Positions 36,645-48,768 of a DNA stretch of 64,000 bases are shown piece by piece. The translations under genes were made by a program, and so were the position numbers. Positions within the stretch are counted from its first letter, which is position 1. Every line of letters starts with the position of its first letter. The notes under the pieces were generated by a model, which was given only the letters and a program-made list of their open reading frames with translations, was not told the origin of the DNA and made no database searches. Source of the stretch: Cinnamomum chago (Eukaryota > Streptophyta > Magnoliopsida > Laurales > Lauraceae); NCBI GenBank assembly GCA_038049695.1, contig CP142453.1, forward strand, positions 127,261,001 through 127,325,000, in the 5' to 3' direction.

Positions 36645-38822
36645 AGTTTCACTTCAATTTGCGATTGGGGTGTACCATCAAATAGTTCCTGCCAAAGACT
36701 TTTTTTTCCCACTCCTGTTTTGTTAATCAGATCTCCGAATAGGTGCATGCCCTTGAGTCCACTCCACCATTATATTATTATAATCATTTATAGAAAACCT
36801 TTATCACAGGTGTTTATCAAGTTGAGGGCAAGTCCAAGTCCAACTTTAACTTTTATTCGACAGCTATGGGGATCGGAACCCTAGCCATCAGGCAGGAGAA
36901 GGAGACGTGAGGTGAGGGAGCCCTTAGGTGAGAAAAGTAGAATCTTATACATGCCAAAGCAATTAAATAAGAATAGATGCCTTTTATTACTGTGATAAGA
37001 GATCATTCTTTAACTTCTATTTATCAATATTGATATCAATGTTGGGTTAAAGATTAAATTATTATGTATTTATCAATATCAAGTTGGATTCAATCCCTAG
37101 TGGGAGGTTTGAACATCCTTCTTCTTAGCCAGTGAGCCACAGCAAAACATAAGTTGGATTCAAATCAACTCCTATTTAAAAATGAAATTTGATGATACAC
37201 CATCTAAGATATGTGCACACCCACTTTTAAGAGTTGGTGGAGTTGCATGTGGCATGGATTTGCTCTTTTGTCTTCTATTCAAAGTTGTCCCGAATTTGCT
37301 GGACGTAAGTTTATGTAATTTTAGCAGGTGTCGTAAGGGGATTATTCTCATTCAGTCAAAGATCTCAAGGATGCCCGTGTCATTAAAAGATTAATAAATA
37401 AAGACGGGTGCACTTAATTTGAGAGCATATTCGATTTCCAGAAGTAGTGGCGCAGGCAGAGGACCATAATGGCTAAAATACAAACTTGATTTTAGTCGGG
37501 ACCACTTTCAAAAGTAGGCGCTGCTGGGGATCCGGATGGCTAAAATACTTACTTGATTTGATTAATTATGATGGGATCACAACCTTATCAGGCTTTCGGA
37601 AACTACTGGAGCTGCAAGAACAATCTATTTAATATTTTGCAGAGTCTGGATTCAACAATTGGATAATCTAATAAAAATTCTAGTCACCATATAAGCTAGT
37701 GGATAGCGTGGGCCATACCACAGGCTTCACTTCCAGTTTCACATGTATGTTAGTATGGCATATGTACCACCACGGGAAATAAATGTATAAAATGGAATTG
37801 TTAGATGTGACAAGTGTGTTCAAATGATCTCTAAAATTTTTCTCAAGAAGTCCATTCATCAGATGGCCTCAACCATCTTAACTTCATTCAATGCTTCGCC
37901 TGCCACAAAAGTTGCCCCACTTAGGCACCCATTACATTATTGATTACCTATTACTACTGATGATTTCACACCTCAATCAGGACCATCCAAAATACTACCA
38001 AGTCCCGCTGCAGTCGGGCATTTGATACATGATCAATCATTGTTCAGCTTGAGATTATTCATCCCATATGACTGGCCATCTCTTGATCGAGTCTCGGCCA
38101 GGCTTAGAGCTTTCTATCACTTATACAAGCCCTGCACAAATTTTAAATGAGCCCAACATTTAAACCCAGCTATGAGATAAAGCGAGGCTTGTTTCTTTAC
38201 AGAAATTTATGGTTATGACTAGAATTTGGGAGTTTGAAGTTTTTTGGACATGATATGACATCTTATCCCCTGACATTTGAAATGCTGTATTTCTTTTATT
38301 TTAGAGTTTTAAATTCCAACCACCAAAAAGACCTTTTGAAATTTTTGGAATTTCACTCTCTACCATTTATTGAAATTTCAAATCCCCCATAAAAAAAAAA
38401 AGGATTTGGAATTTCACCAAAGACGACAACGGAGCAATTGAAATTCTCCCAAACATGAATTCTTGAAATTTTGATAAAAAAAGGGACCCAAAGCAAGCTG
38501 GCCCTGCTCATGAGTACCGCTAATCATGATCATACAAACTTGTGCAGCTGTCTTAATAATCTGAAATCGGCATGAAAAATTATAATAATTGACTACAAGT
38601 TAATCATCAATCAATCAGCATGATTGCATGAGTGTGCTATCTTGTTAATCTTGAATCGGCTCGAAAAGTAGAATGCAAAAGGTATTTTCTTTTTCTTTTT
38701 GGGTGTGCGATTTTGTTAATGGAATACATAGTGGCCTAGATGATGATCATCTAATCAATAAAAAAGATAGCCTGCACTGACTATAAAAGCATTTTTTTAT
38801 TGCAAGGTTAAAGTAGATATTA
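36645..38822. other. Intergenic region upstream of the PPR gene
   Basis: No gene recognised. The first 100-200 bases are the promoter side of the PPR gene. A stretch at 37085-37145 resembles one at 61860-61935 (GTTTGAA then TCCTTC, TCTT and AGTGAGC), so it is probably part of a dispersed repeat. Confidence 0.5.
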
Positions 38823-39770
38823 TTATTCCTCTTTAACAGAGGAGCAGATACTCTTCATTTGAGAGAGGTTGCAGTCAGACAGCTGAAAATAGAAAAACAT
38901 TATTTTTTGGGAACACATTCGAGGACCCACAAGGCAATGGTAAAAAAGCCAAAATCCCTGTGTCCAACTCATACAAAAAAAAAAAAAAAAATTATTAAAA
39001 ACATTCACGCCTTCAATTACACAAAAACCCAAATACATCTCCCAACAAATTCCACTGCCTTTTGTCACAAAACCCTTTTCTTTTTCCCCAATCTTCCCTT
39101 TTATCAGTCCCACCCACCTCAAAAACAACCAGATACCATGCCCAGGTATCCCTTACCCACAAAAAGACCACCTCCTGAAATACCCAAATGCCCCTCTCAA
39201 TAATCTGCACAAAGTCAAAATAGAAAAAATTAATAAAAAAATATTTATGGAATTGCCAAATTTTCATATTTAAAAAAGGAGACTGAAGTGTCCTATTTTC
39301 ACATTTTAAAGGAGCTGAAGGACTACGATACAAGAGCTTGAACTCAGATGCGCCCAGTGGTTTCTATGAAGTGATGTGGATAACTTCTCCAAATGATGTC
39401 CCCACGTGAAATTCCAAAATCCTCATGGCAGGAGAAGCATAGGAGGTTGGACTTTAAAAAATTTAAAAGAATATTTGTGACTTTTTAGGTGATTAGTATT
39501 CATAATTCTATCAATGAAATATGATATTTCTAAATGCAAGTCGACAACCTTGCTATCAATGTCAAAAATCCCCCACATCACAAATTCTCATTAGGAATTC
39601 TGCTGGAAGAACTAGCCCTTTTTCTCAGACAATCACTTGCTCTAGTATCTCATATTTCATTTTTTACGTGTAAAATCCACATCTCTATTGCAGCCATGAT
39701 ATAACTGTGCCCAGCAAATCATGCTCGGATGTGACACATCAAAAAGAAAGAAAAGAAACCCACTTGGAGA

Positions 39771-39953
39771 AGGAGGATCCCTTGTTTCGTCCAAACAAGG
39801 GAGCTTTGTTTGGACGAATCAGGGGTTGCTGCGCAAGGGGGGCGCGGAGGAAAGAGAAAATCAGGGGTCGCCGTGCAAGGGGGCGGAGGAAAGAGAAACA
39901 GCGTGGCGACCCCTGACTCGTCCAAACAGGGCTACGAAACAGAGGATCCTCCT
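39771..39953. mobile_element. Small palindromic MITE-like element, about 183 bp
   Basis: AGGAGGATCC at the left is mirrored by GGATCCTCCT at the right. The arms continue: left TTGTTTCGTCCAAACAAGGG, right (reverse complement) TCTGTTTCGTAGCCCTGTTT. Inside, a GCGGAGGAAAGAGAAA segment is repeated twice. No clear target duplication was found and no coding region is present. It lies downstream of exon 2 of the plasmodesmata-located protein gene, probably in its second intron. Confidence 0.6.
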
Positions 39954-40262
39954 CCTGGGGGAATCCTCACCATTTGATTGGAGTTTTGGGATGAGAGAAC
40001 GAATGATTGATAAAAACGGTCAAACAAAGTCCCACTGGCCCTCTGTTTTGTTTGTTCCTTTTTACCCCAATAAACTCCTAAAGTAGAAGGGCTAGGACTT
40101 TTTTTTTGGCTTGACGGATAGGATTGTTCAAAAATCAAAATTTCTCATTTTGGGTCATCTAAGGTAAGCCCCACAGGATAAGGATTGTGACATCACCGTA
40201 GGTTTTCTCATAGATAAACACCCATGTCTTATAATTTTTTACTGTCATTCTTTTATACTTAC

Positions 40263-43200
40263 CTTCTTTCTTCTTCCACAGACCTTTGATGAAGAGGAGA
40301 CAAATAACCCCAAGGAACAAAGCAGCTGCCCCTCCAACGACGATAGCCACCGTCTTCCCAGTCTGCTGCTGCCCCCCTGACCCTTATTGAAAAAAGAAAA
40401 AGGTCCAAAAAAGAAAACCACAGATAAAGACAATTTCAATCTCAAAAGGATCAAAGAAGGACCATATTACATTCAATGAACAGGCCAAGGGAATCTGCAC
40501 AGGTTGTTCTGGTCAAGCATTATGTACATTGTTATGAAAAAAATATCATGTATAGATGGAACCCTTCTTTCCAATATATGCACTACTACCAAGCACAGGC
40601 AATTTTACAAATTACTTCTCCAGTGAACAATCCCCACCTCTTGACTGAAGTGTCTTGCAGTGAAATATATGCTTCTGGGCATTGTCAATCTCGACATTTT
40701 AACCATCCACCCAAAGCCAATAATTAGACGTCTATGATTGTCCACCATGTCTATGATTGTCCACTAAGTTCCTAGCTGTATCATCCACATGGTTTTAAAA
40801 CATGGTTTCAGACTCAGAATGACCAAACTTCAAACCATTATGTAATTGCTAGTACAACAGTTTGTTCCCCACTTTTTTATTAAAAAATTTAAAAGTAGTT
40901 AAAGATTTAAAAGTAGTTAAAATAAAAAAATCAGAATCGTCAATTGTAGGTTTATTGGGTGTTTCATTGGCATAGGGTGTTTTTCCAGTGCCCTTCTACC
41001 CTAAGTAGGGTAATAATCTGGATGAGAGTTTCAAGACACCACAATGGTAATGGTGTCTCATCTCTCACAGCTGCGGAGTGTGTACCACTCACCCATCTAG
41101 TAATAATAAAAAAAATCTGGATGAGAGTTTCATTGGCACATCTTAGCCGAGAAATCGGAGGCTGTGCCTTTTACCACCTCATTGGCTAGTGACCCACCAA
41201 ACCTTTTTTTTTTTACGTACAATATGTTTGGTTTTAAATATTGTTAATGAAGTTTTTACCTTTCCAAGAGAGAGTCTAGTTAGTGTGTGTGTTTGAGAGG
41301 GAGAATACGGTGTTCAGAGGTAGATAAAACCCAAGAACATAAAATGCAGAGGAAAAGGTAAGAGTTTTGAATTTTGATGGACTATGGGTTTGGACCACTA
41401 CAACCTTACCCAGGAAAGGTGTAGCTCAGCATCCTCACCTTCATGAAATGTTTGGCCTTATCAAAATGAACATTGACTCTGCCACACATTGTACATTAAA
41501 CAAAAATAATGGAGGAGACAACTCAGTAAAGTTTTGTCTTCTATCCCAAAAGCATACATGCAGTACAGCAGGTCCAGGCCACTGGCTAAGTTGGTTTCAG
41601 TGAGGATTCAAAGATGAAATGAATGATCAACCCATCAGGCAATGTTGAATGTTGATCATCCAATCAGAGTTTGCAACAACTGAAAAGTTAAACAGCAAAA
41701 GGAATCCAGGTGGTCCACAACACACCGAGTGGGAAATAACATTCTTTTTATTCAGTAAGTTTAGTAAATAGCAATAGTTAAAACAAGCTGTGGGGCCCAC
41801 CGAATGTTGGTCAGAATCTAGCTCACATGTCACACATGACCCCTGTACCATGAAAATAAAAGCTCGGCTTCACCATTTGAATTTCAAAAAAAAATCAGTC
41901 ATTACTCATTACTTAATGGTTTGCACTACATGTACCATCTTTTGAATTAAAATCCTAAATAGAAGCCATGGACACACTGTTTTTTCCACCAATATACCAT
42001 ATTCAAATCTTAAGTCTGTAACAAAATACCCTTACAAACACAATTAAGAATCAAGATTTTATTATTTATTTATTTTTTCTACACATTTTTTAAGCTTATT
42101 CAGTTAAGGAGACCAAGAAAAGGATGGAATCATATCATTTGGTGCTACGTAGCAGTTTCTCCCTTGGTAGTTAGATGGGTCATAATTCATAAAACCACAG
42201 GTGAAATCCCATCAGTGGACATGCCCATCAATCAAAGATTTTAATTTATTCCAAAATCCTAACAAACCCATCAAAGGCTAAGATAAGAACAATACCCTCC
42301 AAATCAAATTGACCCTCCAAATCAAATTGGTAGATCTTTCAACCAACGTGAATCTTGGGCCATGACCCACCTCAACTATACCAATATACACTAACATGGT
42401 TTATACACAGGTTTTTAATGTGTAAGTCTTAGTATAACATTGCATTCCTAATCCTATCCAAAGTCCAAACCACATCCACATTCTCAAATCTAAAAACAAA
42501 AGCACCTATTAACTTAAACTAGGAAATTTGAATTCACAAGTCCAAATCTAGTGTTAATTGTCTTCATTCTCAATAAAAACAGCTAATTCACAGAAACGCA
42601 GAATTCATAGTCTAAAACAAAGGTCATGTTTGGAATACTTTGGATCCTCACTCAGTTTACATGTAAATCCAGTTAACATTACCACTAGATATAGTGATGG
42701 TAAAGACACAAAACAACTGTCACAGGAAACTGAGGTAATCCAAATGCAAGAAAATTCATTTCTGCACAAGTCCAATTACCTGCAATCAGTTTCTGAAGAT
42801 CCAAATACGCCACAAAATTGTAGAAACTAAAGGAACAGAGAAAAAAGATCACAGAAATTCACCTAAAGACGAATGCCCGGTAACCCCATTTGGATAATAG
42901 CTGAAGCTCAAATAGCATCTGCTCAGGTACACCTGCCCGGCGACGGACTTCCCGCACTCCACCTGCGCCCTCCGCACCGCCTCCTTCACGCACACCCCAC
43001 AATCTCCTCCACTCAAATCCCCCTCACATTGTGCAATGGCATACACAAAAGCGTAAGTAGTCGCATAGAATCCGCTCCCGCCGGCAATGCCGGTCTCCAC
43101 CGCCGAGAAGGCAGTGTCCCTCTTCTCTTCGAAATTCGACTCCGATCTACTACAGACCTTGTAGAGCATCTGGGTGCCGGAAATCTGAGGAAAGGTAGAA

Positions 43201-43598
43201 ATCTGGTAGAGGGCATAGCACCCAGAGAGCTGTATCCTGGCGGCGAGGGCGTCGCCGCAGAGGGAACTGGACATTTGGGGAATTCTGCTTACGCAGCTGT
43301 TGCAATCGCTATTGGAGAGGTCTCCCCGGCACTGGAAGAGGCCGGAGAGAGCGTTCTGGCCGCTGCCAGAGGAGGTTTTGAAGAAGCGGGTAGAGGAGGA
43401 TTGGGCGACAAGGGAGTTGAAGAGAGATGCCACAGACTCTTGGAAGGCAACGTTGCCTGCAGAGGTCTCCCTAGAGCAGCCCTTGTAGACCAAGTTGAAC
43501 AAGTCAGGAGCTGCATTTGAGGGTTTATGGAAGGCTAAAATGGTGAAAAAGGCAAAGTATAGAGAGAAGGAAGAGGATATGTGAAACTGAAACCCCAT
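40263..43598 (-). CDS. PDLP: Plasmodesmata-located protein (two DUF26 domains, single TM helix)
   Basis: Exon 1 is 42863-43598 and exon 2 is 40263-40376, joined over a 2.5-kb intron through a split Gly codon. They give 283 residues. Residues 1-29 are a signal peptide. Two extracellular DUF26 (gnk2) domains follow, each with C-x8-C-x2-C: Cys90, 99, 102 (CRGDLSNSDCNSC) and Cys191, 200, 203 (CEGDLSGGDCGVC). Exon 2 encodes GGQQQTGKT, then the membrane helix VAIVVGGAAALFLGVICLLF and a basic cytosolic tail, IKGLWKKKE. There is no kinase domain, so it is a PDLP and not a cysteine-rich receptor kinase. PDLPs sit at plasmodesmata and help control callose and cell-to-cell movement. Exon 2 ends at a strong GTAAGT donor in phase 1, so a short third exon is likely. 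The start MGFQFHISSS is the first ATG and heads the signal peptide. Confidence 0.92.
40377..42862 (-). other. Intron 1 of the plasmodesmata-located protein gene
   Basis: GTGAAT donor and GGGTCAG acceptor. It holds no recognised gene. It has a repeated ATCTGGATGAGAGTTTCA (about 41019 and 41116) and a 17-bp tandem copy of CCCTCCAAATCAAATTG near 42296-42330. Confidence 0.75.
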
Positions 43599-44020
43599 TT
43601 CAGGCTTTGTCCAAACTCCAAATCATAGCTAGAAAGTGGGGTATCTGGGGTGGTTTTGGGATATGGGTTTTGCTGGAAGGAAGAATAGATGGGTTGGAGA
43701 GGATGGTGGGGAAAAACCCATTTGGGATTCTTGCTCAAATCATGGTTGGAAGATGGATTTCTTTTGGCTGAAAAGGGAGGATGAGGAAGAAGGACTGGTT
43801 TGGGTGGTTTTTGTTCAAGTATTGGAAAGAAAAAAAAAAAAGTAGGGTTGCTAGTGTGGTTTTCAGAGATGGTTTGTGGATGGAATGTGAAGGGAGAGAA
43901 GGCGGTTTTGGGTTTGGGGTGGTGTGGCCTACCGTTCTGTCCAACTTTAGAAGAGTTGCAGAGATGTTTTAGCCATCTTTGGATCTCTACGTGTAAATAA
44001 AGAGGAGAAAATAAATTAAA

Positions 44021-44050
44021 GTGTGAAGTGTGAAGTGTGAAGTGTGAAGT
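44021..44050. repeat. (GTGTGAA)n-type octamer/heptamer tandem repeat
   Basis: Four head-to-tail copies of AGTGTGA, about 400 bases upstream of the PDLP start codon. Confidence 0.85.
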
Positions 44051-45078
44051 GAGTCCGGATCTCGGGAGGCCCACCACCTATTTTGAAGATAAATGTCCCT
44101 TTAGTTAGAATGTTAGATGGGTATTTTCAAATTTTAGGGTCATTCTTTATTTAGGATTCTAAGAATCCTTGTTTGGAGAATTTTTGAATAGTTAGACAAC
44201 GTGGAATTCTAAAATTCTTCTAAGGATATGAGTATTTTAGAATTTCACTAAAATACAAAGAATATGAAATTTTAGAAATTCCTAAAGACTAATTGGAACT
44301 GATCATGGCTGGAATTCATAAATTCTTGTAAATAAATAGGAGATTTGAAAATGCAAAGAGACATGATATCACATCATGTCTCAAAAACTCCAACTAAGTA
44401 AAGAAACATGTCATTACTCTCAATCTAATTATATACCACTTAAGGAGTGACTATTTAACAAGAACATGATTAACACACTGTCATGCATATTCATCACCAT
44501 GTCTTTCATTAAACACTCAAGAATTCAATTAGCAAACAGCTCAAACTGACTTAAAATTTAGGCTTACCCTATGCACTTGGAGAACGCTAACTTCGAATGA
44601 CTCGGAATGTTAACTTCAAATGACTCGAATCTCAATGTGCAGGCCCCATTATAGAATTCCACACGTTTATAATTCACGACTTCATTAAATTAATTAAAGC
44701 CTTAGAGGATTTAGATTCTTGGGGATGGGGTTCAGTTTATTCCAAATTTGGGTCTAAATTTATACTATTCATTTTTTATATATTCTAATGCAAACAAAAT
44801 GACACTATCTTTTGTGTAATCCATTTTTTGTGTTTTACGTAATCTGTCAACAACAGGCCCAATCAATATTAGAGTAGAATTTGAACAAGAACTTCTATTT
44901 TAAGCTGTTTATATCTTTTAAGTGGAACTTACATGGAAACCCGGGAACTTATAGAGATCCCACTTTGTTTTGTCAAATAAGCCTGCGGAGAGTGGAGAAT
45001 GAGAAGAAGAGGATTCTGATTTATTAAAAGAGGAAAGAGAGGAGATGAATAAAAAGTCATGTTGCATGTGTGTTTTTT

Positions 45079-45080
<2 letters not shown>

Positions 45081-45112
<32 letters not shown>
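45081..45112. repeat. (GA)n microsatellite
   Basis: About sixteen GA units, intergenic. Confidence 0.9.
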
Positions 45113-45115
<3 letters not shown>

Positions 45116-46288
45116 CTCTCCTAGTATGGATCTGACCATGAAAGTGATTTGGTTGCTTGCGGTTGAGAGTTTTGAAAATTGAAATATTCTTCAAGCAGCA
45201 TTTGCTTGGCATTACCAAAGAAACCAAATATTCTGATATTTCTGAACATGGGATTATTTTTCAATATTTTATTGCATTTTCATAAGAGCTTTGCTAAGTT
45301 TATAAGCACTCTTCCCACAACAAATGCTGCAATTACAGTGGGGATAAATATAATACTGCCAAGATATAACATCCCATAATTTAAATTTTATATTTTCATA
45401 AGAGATTATTGGAAATTATTATTAAAATATAAATATAAATATAAAAAATGATAAATGAATAAAAAAACATGAGAAGAAAGTATTTAGAGAAAAAAACAAA
45501 ATTTAATAGTAGGATATTCTAATGGAGAGATGTAAATTACAAGTGACGTGCTTTTACCATAGCCAATAAATTATTGGCTTGAATGTGACTATGCATGTCA
45601 ATGAGTGAAATGAATTAAACTCCAGGAGTCACATCCATTTTTGTTTATATTATAGAAATATTAAAAAAAAGGTTTAAGACAATGACCCAGCTTAGTTCAT
45701 GAGAACGCACACTCATATATGTAAGTCAAAATTTTATTCTGAACTTTTTGAAAATAAAAACATATTATACCCAAATGGGTCCATATCTTATATTTGGGCA
45801 TTTCTCGTTTTATGGCAAGGGCTTTAGTTGTAACATATATTATATAAAAACAACCACCCAATCCAGCTTGGGTTAGAAGTCCAGGTTGAGTTAGTTGGGT
45901 TTAGTTGGGTTTGGGTTCCAAACGTCGGCGGACCTAAGATTTTGTGTGGGGGTGTAGACCCTAACAGGTTGTTGGGTTTTGTGGGTAAAATCATGACTTT
46001 GATGTGAGCTTTTGGGACAGATCCGAAACTTTCATGTGGGTTTTGGAGCCGGACCCAATATTTACATGCGCATTTTAGAGGCGGACGCCGTGGACCCAAG
46101 TCCTATGGGGCAACTGGCCCCATAATCTTATGTGTGGGTGCGTCGCTGGCTCCAACTTCCAACCAAAATTGTTCACTTATTCCTTCTGTCACAGCCTCAC
46201 AGGGCTAGGTTGAACCTGAGAAAACACAAAAGTTTTGAATAGGGTGACCCAAAATCCCAGCCCTAACCCGTTCTAACAGCCTCAGTTG

Positions 46289-46466
46289 TTTTTATTTTTT
46301 TTTCCTAATAACGGGGGGTGTTCCAGCCCTTTGAACCACCAGACCAATCCCTACAGGGGATCAATCCCTACAAGCCCAATGAAAGTCGGGTAAATCTCAT
46401 GTGCCCCAGTGTAGTAGCGCGGTTTCAAACTTTCATCCTCCGCGAACAAACCATTTCCTACCCCTG
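46289..46466 (-). mobile_element. Diverged tRNA-derived SINE, same family as 47882-48054
   Basis: A T run at the left is the A tail of a minus-strand copy. Reverse-complemented, the body shows the family order: TTTGTTCGCGGAGG, AAAGTTTGAAACCGC, CTACTACACTGGGGC, GATTTACCCGACTTTC, TTGTAGGGATT. Many changes and an internal duplication of CAATCCCTACA mark it as older than the copies at 29491 and 47882. Confidence 0.7.
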
Positions 46467-47881
46467 GAGGTTAGTTGTAAACTACTCAGGTAATTGAGGG
46501 AATAAATATATGACAGGGTGAGTGATTCGAAACCTATCGGCCAAGATCTGGAATTTGATCCGATGCGTATCCAATGTCAAAACCATGAGTATAATAAAAT
46601 ACGAGTAGATTATAAAGTATCCGAACCCTTGAAGTTTACGGGTCAGCAGCGGGTAAGGAAAGCAAAGGTAGTAATGCATCCAACACTCAACAAGGGGATT
46701 TAATTTTTAATTCGCAGGTTATACACATTCCATTCTAAAGGGAGCCCCTCAGCAGAGTGCCATCTTTTGTGGGGCTACATATTTTAATAACAGCAAAATT
46801 ACCCTTTGCCTTATAATTAATTATAAATAAACCCCTCCATAATGCCACCATGAAACTGAAATCAATGGATAGGTTTTAGTCATTTTAATATTTCAAGATT
46901 AATAAAAATAATTATAATTAAGTTTTTATATATTTTTTATTTTTCAATCAATTGCAATGGGAGCGAAGAACTTATCCTTGAGAAGGCCACAAGTGAAAAT
47001 GACTTATTTACAGGGCTCCACCAGTTAGAATACTACAAATAGAAAGGGATTTTCATAATTTTCTTGGTATCCTGCCTCATTAGCATTGCCCCCTTGCCTG
47101 ACCTAGGGGTCCAACCATGAAATATGAGCTAGGAGGCGCTACTATATAAAGGAGAAAAAAAAACTCTTCAGGGGCAATATGAAGAAATCATAGAGCCAAC
47201 ATGTTCGTAGTCAAGTGGTGTTGGCACCTTAGCTTCACACAAATATTCAGGATCAATCATGGGTGCTCTAAGTTAAAGTATCACGCTCATAGATCAACGG
47301 CCCGAAAGAAAAAAAGAAACCTAAAATTTTCTTTAAGACCAAAGGTTTTTTTTTTTTTTTTCAAATTTCCTGAGGAGTATGTCAGTGCTCTTACCAATGG
47401 CTTCACCGACTGCAATAATACCCAAACACAAGTAAATTAAAAGGCAATATAATATTCATCCTTTTATAATAATAATAAAAACAAAATCCCAGCCTAGCTA
47501 GCTCCGACACATTATTTATTTAATTAATAACAATAACATCTCATGGCCAAACAATAAGCCAAAATGGAAGGATGCACAAGATTTTATTAATTGAGAAACC
47601 CAAATAAAAATTGACAGCATGAAAGGGAACTAAAAGCATAACCAGAAGAGTTTCAATTTTCAATTTTCAAGTCTTCAACTTCTAGAGGCCTGTGCCAGGA
47701 GAGGAATGCGGCACAAGTTAGCACAAGTTAGCAACATCTAGTCCGGCTAACCCAAACAAAATAATAATAATAGTAAGACTAAGTCGAATACTCGGATCCT
47801 ACTCTAGTGGTTCGGTTGAGACTAATAAGAGAAGAATGCAGGAGCAGCTCGAACTTGAGTTTGAATCCACTGCCTCGAGTT

Positions 47882-48054
47882 TTTTTTGATAACGTAGGGT
47901 TCCTAGCCCTTTGGACCAGAATAATCCCTACGGGCCCAGGAGAGAAAGCCGGGTAAAATTCCCCTGTGGCCCCAGTGTGGTAGAGCAGTTTCGAACCCAC
48001 AACCTCCGGGTGCAAACCGTAGTCCTAAGCCAACTGAGCTACCCCTTGGGGTTG
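47882..48054 (-). mobile_element. tRNA-derived SINE with perfect 17-bp target duplication
   Basis: Reverse-complemented it reads GGGGTAGCTCAGTTGGCTTA (A box), TGGGTTCGAAACTGCTC (B box), CTACCACACTGGGGCCAC, TTTTACCCGGCTTTCTC and a short A tail. ATCCACTGCCTCGAGTT occurs exactly at both sides (47865-47881 and 48055-48071). The tail is short and the box sequences are nearly consensus, so it is a fairly recent insertion. Confidence 0.93.
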
Positions 48055-48139
48055 ATCCACTGCCTCGAGTTGAAAAGGAGTTGAAGGAGTTAGACTTCAC
48101 ATTGGAGGCCACTTATTGGAAATCTTAAATATCTGCAGA

Positions 48140-48250
48140 ATGTGCACATTTATGATGGAGTAAAAAAAAAATTACTAGTATTTGAGGCGTTTGTGATGTG
48201 CACATTTATGATGGAGTAAAAAAAATTACTAGTATTTGAAGTGTTTGTGC
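48140..48250. repeat. Two-copy tandem duplication, about 57 bp
   Basis: TGCACATTTATGATGGAGTA, an A run, then ATTACTAGTATTTGA and a GTTTGTG end occur twice in a row, differing by a few bases. Confidence 0.85.
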
Positions 48251-48360
48251 AGGGATGTGGAAGAGAAAATTTCGTGTTTCCTTTTAAAAGCTTCCAAATC
48301 GGGTTTGAATAGTATTGATTTTTCAGCTAAAACATTGTATTCCTGGGCCCCAACCAAACT

Positions 48361-48655
48361 GCAGAGGCGGATGCTGGAATTCTTTCTTGGGGGCCACTAT
48401 GTAGAAATTTTTTTTTGGGTTCCCACATGTAATTTTTAAAATATGTAATATCTTTTTTGAAAGTTTTGGAGGGCTAGAACAATAGGTTTTTGGAAAATCT
48501 GAAGGGGGCACATGTAAAAATCCATAAAGTCTTTTATAGAATAAAGGGGTTTTCAGAAATTTTGGAGGAGCCATATATAAAATTTAATAAGATTTCCTAA
48601 ATAGAGAAGCATATTTTCAAAAATTATGGGGGCATGCCCCCCCTAGCTCTGTTAC
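48361..48655. mobile_element. hAT-like non-autonomous element with CAGNGGCGGA-type ends
   Basis: The left end CAGAGGCGGATGC and the right end, reverse-complemented AGTAACAGAGCTAGGGGGGG, are diverged forms of the widespread plant terminus CAGTGGCGGAGCTAGG. CCAAACTG before and CTAAACTA after could be an 8-bp duplication with two changes. The body is AT-rich with GGGGGC-type motifs and no coding region. Limits are approximate. Confidence 0.5.
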
Positions 48656-48768
48656 TACTAAACTATCACCTAAATGCAAGCAGAGAGGTGCTGGTATCCA
48701 CCACGTAATTGAGAACCGCACGAATCCCATTGGCCTTGAGAATGTTGTTTTATTATTATTAGTTTTAA

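Larger units (their letters stand above)
43599..48360. other. Intergenic region: PDLP promoter side and repeat-derived DNA
   Basis: The first few hundred bases are 5' flank of the PDLP gene, with a (GAAGTGTG)4 run at about 44021-44050. Further on come a GA microsatellite at 45081-45112, GGGTTTAGTTGGGTTT repeats near 45893, two SINEs (46289-46466 and 47882-48054) and a two-copy tandem duplication at 48140-48250. No gene was recognised. Confidence 0.5.

Noticed and set aside
42873-43520. A 215-codon plus-strand frame opposite the PDLP exon
   Set aside because: It mirrors the DUF26 coding sequence; the minus-strand frame has the signal peptide, both cysteine motifs and correct splice phase.
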